From Burkholderiales bacterium (GTDB lineage: Bacteria; Pseudomonadota; Gammaproteobacteria; Burkholderiales; Burkholderiaceae), in assembly GCA_947371645.1 (NCBI GenBank), contig CANBQJ010000022.1, forward strand, positions 1 through 29,281: a stretch of 29,281 nt of DNA, written 5' to 3'. The notes below the pieces were generated by a model. It made no database searches. It was not told where the DNA came from and saw nothing but the letters and a program-made list of their open reading frames with translations. Positions within the stretch are counted from its first letter, which is position 1, and each line of letters starts with the position of its first letter. A program made the position numbers and the translations under genes. Positions 13,414-21,920 of the stretch are shown here, piece after piece.

Positions 13414-16038
13414 TCAGCGGGCCAGGCTTTCGAGGTGGAAGGCCGAGGGGCCGGGGGCCTTGCCGAACAGGTTGGCGAACAGCTTGATGTCAAGCGAGTT
13501 GACGATGCCGTCGCCATTGAGGTCGCCGGCCACGCCGCGCTTGCCGAACATGCCGCGCATCAATGCCAGGTCCAGGGAGTTCACGAAGCCGTCGTTGTTG
13601 AGGTCGGCGTCGCAGGCGTTGCCGTAGCCGTCGCCATCGCTGTCGAGCTGGTCCTTGTTGGGCACGAGGATGCAGTTGTCCTGGCTGTCTGGGATGCCGT
13701 CGCCATCGGTGTCTTTTTCGATGGCCGCGGCCTGAACCGAGCTGCCATCGGGTGAACCGATGCGCACCCACACGTTGTCGCCCGTGAACTTGCCCAGGTC
13801 GATGGTGGCCACGCCATCGGCATTGACCAGCGCCCGGCCCAGGAAGCCGCCTGTCGCAGGGTCGATGGCCACGGCCGTGACCCATTCCGGGCCGCCCTGT
13901 TCAGGCGGGCAGGTCAGGCAGCCGTTCTTCACTGGCACCTGGATGAGCGCCTGCTGGCCCTTGAGGATGACGGAGGGGATGGCGAAGGTCACGGGTGGGG
14001 CCACGCGCAGCTTCACCGTCGGGTCGCCCAGCAGGTTGTAGATGTTGAGCTCCTGGCGCAGGTTGACGATGCCGGGCCGCGAACTGCTGCTGTCCAGCGG
14101 GTGGATGTTGGTGGTGGCGCCGTGGGCCACGTCCGAGACGTAGCTCTTGGCGTAGTTCAGCAGGTCGCCCAGGCGCTGGATGGACGTGGACGTGCCATAG
14201 CCAGGGATCAGGCCGGGGAAGACGCCATCGAACAGGCCCAGCGTGAGCTGGTTGTTGTCGGTGGTGCTGCTCTGGCGGCTGTCACCGATGACGGCCAGTG
14301 CGCCGTCGGCCTTGCGCAGGAAGGCTTCTGCCCAGTAGGCGGTGCTGGCCGACATGCCGTAGCCCGTGCCGATCTTGTTGGCGGCCAGGTCCACCGTTTC
14401 GTTGTCGAACACGCCGCTGGCGCAGTTGATGCTGAACACCACGGGGAACTGGTTGTTGGTCACCGAGACCAGAGACAGGTCGCTGGTGACGAAGCTGGGG
14501 TCCCCCCAGCCATCCCACCAGCCGTGGTCGCGGTGGTAGACCAGCGCAGAGCCCTTGTTGATGGCTGCCGCGATGTCGGTGCGGGTGGCGTTCCACGGGT
14601 AGGTGGGTTTTTGCAGGTCAGCCGGGATGGCCGCGCCGCTGTTGTAGAACTTCGGCGTCGAGCTGGCCGCAGCGGTGTACAGCCGCGACACGTTGTAGCC
14701 CAGGGGCACCAGGTGGTCACGCACCATCTCGCTGGTCTCCACGAACCAGCGCGCGTCGGTGCTGCCCGAGCCCTGGAAGTAGGAGGCGAAGGTCAGGCGG
14801 TTGTAGAAGTCGGAGCCGAAGGCCGGGTTGGACGGTGGGCTGTTCTCGAAGGCGATGACTTTGCTGATCACGGTGTTGGCCTGCGCCAGCGTGTCCACCG
14901 GGATGCGGCCGATGCCGATGTTGGGCACGGTCTCGGCGGTGGCGCCGGGCGCGAACTGGCCGTACCAGATGTCGCCGGCGTTCTTGGCGCTGTCCCAGAT
15001 GTTCTGCACGTCGTAGTGCGTGGGCACGTATTCGGCATCACCCAGGAAGAGCACCCAGCGTGGCCGGATCAGGTGGGTGTTGCTGTAGTTGGCCAGCCAG
15101 GCGCGGATCTGGGCGTCTGTGGCCGCGGCACTGCCACCGGTGATGGTGCTGGTGGTGACCACCGCGGTGCTGATGCCCAGTGCCTGCTTGTGCGTGGCCA
15201 GGGTGTCGGCTGCCGCCTTGAAGTTGGGGTGCGTGACGATGATGAAGCGCGAGCCCAGCAGGGCCGGGTTGATCCCGCCCAGGCCCGGCACGCAGGTGAA
15301 CTCGCTGACCAGGCTCTTGTTGAGCGCGAAGGACAAACCGGGCAGGGGCAGCTTCTCGATGCGCTGGTCAATGCCGTCGAAGGCCGTGGTGTTGGCGGTG
15401 CTGCGCAGGCGGTCATAGGCCAGGCACTTGCCCGCGTGCTTCACGGTGATGAGGTAGCTGGGGTAGTAGGTGATCAGCTGGTTGCCGGCGTCGTAGCCAT
15501 AGGGCGTGAAGCGGTAGCCCTGCAGCTTGGCGTCACCGCGCAAGAGGGCCTGCTCTGCACCCGGCTGGCCCGGCTTGCGCGAGCCCTTGGCCCAGACGTC
15601 GGCGTTGAAGCTGAACGCAGGGTCCTTGTCACCGGTGCGCGCCGACAGGGGCGGCTGGATGGGGTAGAGGCGGGCTTGCAGGCGCAGCAGGCCGCCTTCG
15701 GGCACGATGCTCACGGCGGCGTCCGTGCCGTCCACGGGCAGGGCCAGCGTGAAGCCGGAGCTGGGCACTTCGGGCAGGCCCACGTCGCTGTCGTCCTGAC
15801 CGGCGGCGCCCATGCGCCCCTTGTTGCTGAAGCGCTCGAAGCTGCCCGATGGGGTGTCGACCTTGCTGAGTTGCGGGGCGGGCACCCAGACGCGCAGCAC
15901 CGTCTGGTCGACGCTGGCGCTGACGGTGTCGATGCGCACGCCGGTGTCGTTGGTTTGCGCCATGCTGCCCAGGCTGGTGAGGCCCAGCTGGGTGGCCAGC
16001 AGGACGCTGGCCAGTGGCGATGAGCGAAGGTGTTTCAT
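13414..16038 (-). CDS. Secreted C25 (gingipain-like) cysteine peptidase with TSP3 repeats and dockerin
   Basis: This 874-residue protein starts with a signal peptide (about 1-27, ending SMA-QT). The peptidase C25 core spans about 260-680: FIIVTHPNF, VLFLGDAEYVPTHYD, IGRIPV, the catalytic His505 in YHRDHGWW, Cys539 in SINCASG, and the terminal LLGDPTVKLR. A beta-sandwich-like segment (about 683-770) follows. Thrombospondin type 3 calcium repeats (776-810) come next, with DTDGDGIPDSQDNC and DSDGDGYGNACD. The end is a type I dockerin, with two duplicated calcium loops at 812-832 and 839-859, DLNNDGFVNSLDL and DLNGDGIVNSLDI. C25 peptidases cleave secreted or surface substrates; specificity here is unknown. 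The ATG at 16038 has a good AGGAG. The cohesin gene follows at 46 bp, implying an operon and a physical complex. Confidence 0.9.
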   Translation of the reverse strand: MKHLRSSPLASVLLATQLGLTSLGSMAQTNDTGVRIDTVSASVDQTVLRVWVPAPQLSKVDTPSGSFERFSNKGRMGAAGQDDSDVGLPEVPSSGFTLALPVDGTDAAVSIVPEGGLLRLQARLYPIQPPLSARTGDKDPAFSFNADVWAKGSRKPGQPGAEQALLRGDAKLQGYRFTPYGYDAGNQLITYYPSYLITVKHAGKCLAYDRLRSTANTTAFDGIDQRIEKLPLPGLSFALNKSLVSEFTCVPGLGGINPALLGSRFIIVTHPNFKAAADTLATHKQALGISTAVVTTSTITGGSAAATDAQIRAWLANYSNTHLIRPRWVLFLGDAEYVPTHYDVQNIWDSAKNAGDIWYGQFAPGATAETVPNIGIGRIPVDTLAQANTVISKVIAFENSPPSNPAFGSDFYNRLTFASYFQGSGSTDARWFVETSEMVRDHLVPLGYNVSRLYTAAASSTPKFYNSGAAIPADLQKPTYPWNATRTDIAAAINKGSALVYHRDHGWWDGWGDPSFVTSDLSLVSVTNNQFPVVFSINCASGVFDNETVDLAANKIGTGYGMSASTAYWAEAFLRKADGALAVIGDSRQSSTTDNNQLTLGLFDGVFPGLIPGYGTSTSIQRLGDLLNYAKSYVSDVAHGATTNIHPLDSSSSRPGIVNLRQELNIYNLLGDPTVKLRVAPPVTFAIPSVILKGQQALIQVPVKNGCLTCPPEQGGPEWVTAVAIDPATGGFLGRALVNADGVATIDLGKFTGDNVWVRIGSPDGSSVQAAAIEKDTDGDGIPDSQDNCILVPNKDQLDSDGDGYGNACDADLNNDGFVNSLDLALMRGMFGKRGVAGDLNGDGIVNSLDIKLFANLFGKAPGPSAFHLESLAR

Positions 16039-16137
16039 GAGGAGGACTCCTGTTGCGGTGGTCAGAATCGGGGGGAATCGGGTCTCTTGCCCGACGGCCT
16101 TCGCAGACTAGGGATCGCTCCAGGGGCCCACAAGCCC

Positions 16138-16159
16138 GAGCCCCTAAGCGTTGGGGCTC
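16138..16159. promoter_or_regulatory. Stable hairpin in the divergent region between C25 peptidase and pyrC
   Basis: GAGCCCC (16138-16144) pairs with GGGGCTC (16153-16159) around an 8-base loop, about 100 bp upstream of the peptidase ATG. It could be a leader structure of either gene or chance in GC-rich DNA. Confidence 0.25.
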
Positions 16160-16207
16160 CCTTTGGGGGTGTTCTCGTGGTCTTAGGGGGCTGGCCGAAA
16201 GTCATGT

Positions 16208-16233
16208 CGGGAATGCGAAAATTCCCGTTTCGC
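16208..16233 (+). promoter_or_regulatory. Two mutually exclusive hairpins upstream of pyrC
   Basis: CGGGAAT (16208-16214) pairs with ATTCCCG (16221-16227). The loop bases GCGAAA (16215-16220) can instead pair with TTTCGC (16228-16233), so only one stem can form. The element ends 42 bp before the pyrC start, where pyrimidine-responsive leaders of pyr genes often lie. The regulatory role is speculative. Confidence 0.35.
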
Positions 16234-16275
16234 CCGGGTGCCCATGCCCGGACTTGATCTGTCACAGGTGCCGCC

Positions 16276-17364
16276 TTGTCTTCAGCTTTTTCAGCCTCCA
16301 CTTCCCCTGCTTCGTCTGCTCTGGCGTCTTCGTCGGCGCCATCCCTGGTGCTGACCCGGCCAGACGACTGGCACCTCCATGTGCGTGATGGCGCCACCAT
16401 GGCCTCTGTGGTGCCCGCCACGGCTCGGCAGTTCGCCCGCGCCATCGTCATGCCCAACCTGCGCCCGCCCATCACCACGGCCCAGGCTGCGGCCGATTAC
16501 CGCGCGCGCATCCTGGCCGCCGTGCCTGCGGGCCTGCGCTTCGAGCCGCTGATGGTGATCTACCTCACCGACAACACGCCTGCTGATGAGGTGGCACGCG
16601 CCAAGGCCATGGGGGCCGTGGCCTTCAAGCTCTACCCGGCCGGCGCCACCACCAACAGCGATGCGGGCGTGACGGACCTGCGCAAGACCTACAAGGCCCT
16701 GGAGGCCATGCAGCGCGAAGGCCTGGTGCTGTGTGTGCATGGCGAGGTCACCGAGGCGGAAGTGGACGTCTTCGACCGCGAGAAGGCCTTCATCGACGAC
16801 AAGCTCATCCCGCTGCGCCGTGACTTCCCTGAGCTGAAGATCGTCTTCGAGCACATCACCACGAAGGAAGCCGCACAGTACGTGAATGAGGCAGACCACT
16901 TTGTGGGTGCCACCATCACGCCGCAGCACTTGCTCTACAACCGCAACGCCATCTTCATGGGTGGGGTGCGGCCGCACTACTACTGCCTGCCCATCCTCAA
17001 GCGGGAAGAACACCGCCTGGCCCTGCTGCAGGCGGCGACGAGCGGTTCACCGAAGTTCTTCCTGGGCACAGACAGCGCCCCGCATGCCGCGCACCTCAAG
17101 GAGCATGCGTCGGGCTGCGCCGGCTGCTACACCGCACCTTGCGCCATCGAGCTGTACGCCGAAGCCTTCGAGGCCGCCGGTGCCCTGGACCAACTGGAGG
17201 CCTTTGCCAGCTTCAACGGCCCCGACTACTACGGCCTGCCGCGCAACGCCGACACCATCACCCTGGCCCGCGAGGACTGGGTGGTGCCTGAAGAACTGCC
17301 CTTTGGCGAGACGGTCATCAAGCCGTTGCGGGGCGGCGAGACGCTGAAGTGGCGCCTGGTCTGA
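16276..17364 (+). CDS. pyrC: Dihydroorotase (class II)
   Basis: This 362-residue zinc amidohydrolase converts carbamoyl-aspartate to dihydroorotate, step three of pyrimidine synthesis, in the cytoplasm. Metal-site residues are all visible: His33 and His35 in [10 protein letters not shown], carboxylated Lys118 in [15 protein letters not shown], His155 in CVHGEV, His193 in FEHITT and Asp266 in [13 protein letters not shown]. Length and motifs match E. coli PyrC, with an extra Ser/Ala-rich N-terminal tail of about 20 residues. The only in-frame upstream start is TTG at 16276, preceded by AGG at a good distance. An in-frame stop at 16255-16257 excludes a longer protein. Its stop directly abuts the stop of the convergent TetR gene. 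Confidence 0.95.
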   Translation: MSSAFSASTSPASSALASSSAPSLVLTRPDDWHLHVRDGATMASVVPATARQFARAIVMPNLRPPITTAQAAADYRARILAAVPAGLRFEPLMVIYLTDNTPADEVARAKAMGAVAFKLYPAGATTNSDAGVTDLRKTYKALEAMQREGLVLCVHGEVTEAEVDVFDREKAFIDDKLIPLRRDFPELKIVFEHITTKEAAQYVNEADHFVGATITPQHLLYNRNAIFMGGVRPHYYCLPILKREEHRLALLQAATSGSPKFFLGTDSAPHAAHLKEHASGCAGCYTAPCAIELYAEAFEAAGALDQLEAFASFNGPDYYGLPRNADTITLAREDWVVPEELPFGETVIKPLRGGETLKWRLV

Positions 17365-18180
17365 TCAGGCCCGCTTGCGGGCGGCTGCCACCTTGCCTGC
17401 TGCCTTGACGGGCTTGGCCACCTTGGGCGCCTTGGCCGAAGGCCGTGCCTTGCGCTGTCCGGGCAGCGGCGCCGCCTCCAGCGTGGGCAAGGGCTCGCCG
17501 GTGGCCACCAGGCGCTTGTGGTACTCGTCCATCGCGCGGTAGAACAGCATGTTGTGCTGGACGATGTGGTCCAGCGGCTGCTTGAAGCCCGATTGTGCCC
17601 AGGCTTTGGCGATGTAGATGGTCGAGCCCGTGAGCCCCGAGACGATCAGGTCGAGCTCGAAATCGGCGCGCTGCAGCGCCGGGTAAAGCATGGTGATGAA
17701 GGTGCGCAACAAGGCCTTCATCTCGCTGACGGCGGTCTCTGCGCTGCGCACCCCGTTTTCGCCCACACCCATGGCGTCGACCAGCATGATGCGGGCGCGG
17801 CGGGGGTCGTCCTGGATGAAGCCCAGCCAGGCCCGCATGCTGCTCTCGCCCATGGCCAGCGGATTGCCGATCGACAAGGCCCCCTGGGTCATGATGGCCG
17901 CCATCACGCGCCGCTGTACCGCGCTGCGCAACTCGGCATAGACCGCGTCAAACAGCTCGCCCAGGGTTTTGTAGGACTCGTAGAAGTAGCGTTCGGTCAG
18001 GCCCGCGTGCAGGCAAACGTCCCGCACGGTGGTCAGGTGGTAGCCCTTGGTGCCAAAGATTTCCAGCCCGGCATCGACCAGTTTGCGCTGGCGTTCGCGC
18101 CGGCGTTCGGCCGCGTCCACACCGCCATAGCGGCGGGTCACGGTGGCGGCGCGTTTGGGCTTGGCGGCGGCAGCAGGCAT
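17365..18180 (-). CDS. TetR-family regulator with Lys/Ala-rich tail
   Basis: This is a 271-residue DNA-binding regulator. The TetR N-terminal domain lies at about 25-75, with the helix-turn-helix in FGTKGYHLTTVRDVCLHAG and LTERYFYESYKT. The following helical ligand-binding region extends to about 235. The last 30-odd residues are rich in Lys, Ala and Pro (RKARPSAKAPKVAKPVK and on), resembling the tails of histone-H1-like and AlgR/AlgP-type proteins. That tail is beyond the usual TetR length and may add non-specific DNA affinity. The ATG at 18180 is chosen over an in-frame TTG at 18192. It is divergent from the exported IPT-domain protein, sharing 235 bp. TGAATCTG occurs twice in that gap (near 18252 and 18282), possibly a regulator site. 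Target unknown. Confidence 0.9.
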   Translation of the reverse strand: MPAAAAKPKRAATVTRRYGGVDAAERRRERQRKLVDAGLEIFGTKGYHLTTVRDVCLHAGLTERYFYESYKTLGELFDAVYAELRSAVQRRVMAAIMTQGALSIGNPLAMGESSMRAWLGFIQDDPRRARIMLVDAMGVGENGVRSAETAVSEMKALLRTFITMLYPALQRADFELDLIVSGLTGSTIYIAKAWAQSGFKQPLDHIVQHNMLFYRAMDEYHKRLVATGEPLPTLEAAPLPGQRKARPSAKAPKVAKPVKAAGKVAAARKRA

Positions 18181-18415
18181 GGGGGTGGGCAAAGGCGATC
18201 AAGGGAGAAGCCTGGATTCTGGCAAGAAAACCCGGTGCCGGCGCCCGCATTGAATCTGGATATTAGTGTTTCCTGATGGGTGAATCTGAAGGGTGAAACC
18301 CCGACGGCATCGGCCGGGAAAGTTGGGTATCGTTAATTGGCAAACACGGATTGTCCAAATTGAATCAAATCAGGCCGTTCGTGTCCGTCGTACCCAACAC
18401 GCATTCGGAGACACC

Positions 18416-19909
18416 ATGTCCACACCCCGCTTCCTTCGCTCTGCCCTGGCCACGGCCAGCCTGCTGGCCCTGCACGCCATCGGCCACGCCGCCGTTGACC
18501 CCACCGTCATCCCGCTGAACTCGCAGATCGGCAGCCTGCGCATCCCCCTGCAGTGCAGCTTCCCCGTCATCGGCAAGCAGACGCTGAACATCAAGCTGAC
18601 CGGCTCGATGGCGACCAACGTCACCCCGGGCCAGCCCTTCTACCTGACCGACGGCAGCGGCGTGCTGGAGTTGCCCCAGGGCCTGGTGGACCTGTCTTAC
18701 TCGCTGCTGGGCGCCCGCGCCGGCACGGGCCAGATCACCGAGTTGAACTTCAACATCACCAACGCCACGCCGACAACCATCAACGGGCTGTCGTCGCCCA
18801 TCGTGATCAGCAACCTGCCCATCGTCAAAGGCCAGGCCGTCAAGTTGACGCTGCCGCCCACCGGCTTCATCCAGGTCGGCCCGATGACGGCCATGAACAA
18901 GGAAGGCCAGATCCTGGTGAAGATGGGCAGCGCCAAGGGCTCGCTCAAGCTGCTGACCGCGTCTGGCAAGAGCATCCTGTGGGACCTGGGCGTGAGCTGC
19001 GCCGCACCTGACCCCGCCATCATCGTGCTGGGCATGACCGTGGCCGGCACGCCCACCAGCGAGGTGTCGGCACCGCACACCAACATCCGCACCGAAGACC
19101 TGGACACCCCGCAGATGACGCAGTCGGGCAGCCTGCGCTTCCCGCTGTCCTGCAACGTGCAGGGTGTGGGCCGACGCGACCTGGACGGCACCTTCAACGG
19201 CGTGGCGCCTGCGCTGTACGCCCCGGGTGAAGTCTTCACCGCCGGCACGGGTTATGGCCGCATCATCGTGCCGGGCAGCGTGGTCAGCGAGCTGCTGGAC
19301 CAGGTGCCTGGCGCCACCAAGGCCTCCACCTACGTGGACGTGCTGGAGTTCTCGTCGACCAACACCACGCCTGCCTTCATCAACATGACCTCCAACGGTG
19401 CGGTGGTCGGCAGCGACATCGCCCTGGTGCGGGGCCAGGACGCCGTCGCCCGCTTTCCTGCCAGCACGGACCTGGCCATTGGCCCCTTCAAGGCCAACCT
19501 GACCGGCAGCGACACTGCCTTGTACGTGGGCCGCACAGGCGCCGTGGTGCAGATGAAGAACAGCGCGGGCCAGTTGCTGGACACCCGCCGCATCGACTGC
19601 GACGCGCCGAGCCCCGCCACGACCATCGTGTCGGTGACCATCGGTGGTGCAGCGGTCTCGCCTGCAGCGGTGAGCAGCGTGTCGCCCACCAGCGTGGCCG
19701 CAGCCGGTGGCGCCACCGTGACCATCACGGGCAAGAACTTCACCTCAGCCCGTGCCGTGACCTTCGGGGGTGTGGCCGCCAGGAGCTTCACGGTGTCTTC
19801 GGCCACGAAGATCACAGCCGTGGTGCCCGCCTTGCCGGCTGGCGCCGTGACGGTGGTGGTGCAGGGCGTGGGTGGCAACGCCGCCACGGGCACGCTGACC
19901 GTCAAGTGA
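18416..19909 (+). CDS. Exported protein with two duplicated domains and a C-terminal IPT/TIG domain
   Basis: This 497-residue protein has a signal peptide (about 1-26, ending GHA-AV). Two homologous domains follow, about 38-196 and 238-396. Each opens with GSLR(I/F)PL(Q/S)C and closes with a Cys (Cys47/Cys195 and Cys246/Cys395), which suggests one disulfide per domain. They recall the DUF6801-like domains of secreted actinobacterial proteins, but this is a weak resemblance. Residues about 418-497 are an IPT/TIG immunoglobulin-like fold: SPTSVAAAGGATVTITGKNF, VTFGGVAA, VVPALPAGAVTVVV. No PEP-CTERM or other anchor is seen. GGAG 5 bp before the ATG at 18416 sets the start; the frame is open upstream to 18293 but lacks a signal there. 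Divergent from the TetR gene. Likely periplasmic, secreted or surface; role unknown. Confidence 0.8.
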   Translation: MSTPRFLRSALATASLLALHAIGHAAVDPTVIPLNSQIGSLRIPLQCSFPVIGKQTLNIKLTGSMATNVTPGQPFYLTDGSGVLELPQGLVDLSYSLLGARAGTGQITELNFNITNATPTTINGLSSPIVISNLPIVKGQAVKLTLPPTGFIQVGPMTAMNKEGQILVKMGSAKGSLKLLTASGKSILWDLGVSCAAPDPAIIVLGMTVAGTPTSEVSAPHTNIRTEDLDTPQMTQSGSLRFPLSCNVQGVGRRDLDGTFNGVAPALYAPGEVFTAGTGYGRIIVPGSVVSELLDQVPGATKASTYVDVLEFSSTNTTPAFINMTSNGAVVGSDIALVRGQDAVARFPASTDLAIGPFKANLTGSDTALYVGRTGAVVQMKNSAGQLLDTRRIDCDAPSPATTIVSVTIGGAAVSPAAVSSVSPTSVAAAGGATVTITGKNFTSARAVTFGGVAARSFTVSSATKITAVVPALPAGAVTVVVQGVGGNAATGTLTVK

Positions 19910-19965
19910 TGATGAGCGGGCGCTGAGGCGCCTGGGCCCCGGTGCAACGCCGCCCTGGGGCCACG

Positions 19966-20814
19966 TCAAGGCAGAAGATGATCCTGAGGGTGCTCGGGGG
20001 CGGCCGGACTGGCCTGGCCTTCGGGCACCCTCTTGTCCGTGGGCGCGTTGGCGTCAGCCTGCTGCTGGACCAGGGCCCGCAGGCTGCTGATTTCTTCGCG
20101 CAGCTCGCGCATCTGCGCGTGCATGTCGCGCAGGATGTCACGCTCCACCTTGCGCTCTTGCGAGCCCACAAACATGGCCGCGATCGACGCCGTCACCAGC
20201 GACAGCAGGCCATAGCCCAGCAAGACCACGAACACCGAGAAGATGCGCGAGGCCGTGCTGCTGGGCACCACATCGCCATAGCCCACGGTGGCCGCGGTGG
20301 AGAACGCCAGCCACAGGCCGTCGTGGATGGACTTGACCTCAGGGTCCAGCCAGTAAAAGCCGACGCCGCACAGCGCCAGCACCGAGGCGCCCATGACCAT
20401 CAGGCGAGCCAGGCCGGTTTCCCTGAACACAGGTTGGCTGATGCGCATCAGGCGGTAGAGCATCAGCACGGCGATCACGAGCCGCCACAGCAGTGCGGCT
20501 TCTGACTCGTTGCTCTGTGGCAGCACCGCGTTGGCGATCAGCGCCGCGCCCAGAAACCAATCCAGCCGCAGTTGCAGCGGGTGGTGGCCCCAGGCGGCCG
20601 ACGAGGTGCCGGTGGCGGCTGCACCATGCGCCACGCGCCGCGCCCACCAGGTCGAGCCCAGCAGGACAACGCCGCTGACCAGGTACATCCACGTCGCCCA
20701 CGTCGCGGGCGTGGGCAGCATCGAGTCATAGAACGCCGGCACGCTCGCCACCAGGGCGATCAACATCGGCCAAGGGGAGTTGGCGGTGCGCGCGTGTTGA
20801 CGCCGGTGGCTCAT
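19966..20814 (-). CDS. Two-pore-helix type K+ channel with N-terminal membrane segments
   Basis: This 282-residue inner-membrane protein has hydrophobic segments at about 16-32, 41-58, 84-98, 108-125 and 137-155, then the pore region and a last helix at about 190-216. The selectivity filter TVGYGD (176-181) sits in STAATVGYGDVVP, the potassium-channel signature (Ion_trans_2). After the last helix comes a charged, probably coiled-coil segment (220-252: KVERDILRDMHAQMRELREE) and a Pro-rich tail, possibly for tetramer assembly. No RCK/TrkA_N domain is present. It begins 33 bp after the cysK stop on the same strand and may be co-transcribed with it. Convergent with the IPT-domain gene. Gating signal unknown. 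Confidence 0.88.
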   Translation of the reverse strand: MSHRRQHARTANSPWPMLIALVASVPAFYDSMLPTPATWATWMYLVSGVVLLGSTWWARRVAHGAAATGTSSAAWGHHPLQLRLDWFLGAALIANAVLPQSNESEAALLWRLVIAVLMLYRLMRISQPVFRETGLARLMVMGASVLALCGVGFYWLDPEVKSIHDGLWLAFSTAATVGYGDVVPSSTASRIFSVFVVLLGYGLLSLVTASIAAMFVGSQERKVERDILRDMHAQMRELREEISSLRALVQQQADANAPTDKRVPEGQASPAAPEHPQDHLLP

Positions 20815-20847
20815 GCGTGGCGGCGGGGGTGGTGGTGGGTCGAGCCG

Positions 20848-21774
<927 letters not shown>

Positions 21775-21855
21775 GGTGCGCAGACTCAGGTTGGGTGGGA
21801 CAGGCGCCAGCGTGGCGCGACCAGAAGAAAGGATAGGCCGGGGTGAAGAAAGCGC

Positions 21856-21876
21856 CTCATGCGGCCTGCGCATGAG
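21856..21876. promoter_or_regulatory. 8-bp stem hairpin/dyad in the cysK-dsbD divergent region
   Basis: CTCATGCG (21856-21863) and CGCATGAG (21869-21876) are exact reverse complements around GCCTG, 44 bp before the dsbD ATG. It is placed to act as an operator or leader hairpin; the regulator is unknown. Confidence 0.4.
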
Positions 21877-21920
21877 CTTCTTTGCAAAAGGATAAGCGCA
21901 GGCGCGGCACAATCGTTGAG

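Noticed and set aside
14101..16023. 640-codon plus-strand open frame
   Set aside because: It is antisense to the C25 peptidase, which has intact catalytic and dockerin motifs.
17369..17382. GCCCGC/GCGGGC hairpin at the pyrC-TetR junction
   Set aside because: It lies within the TetR coding end, has a tiny loop and no T-tract; too weak to call a terminator.
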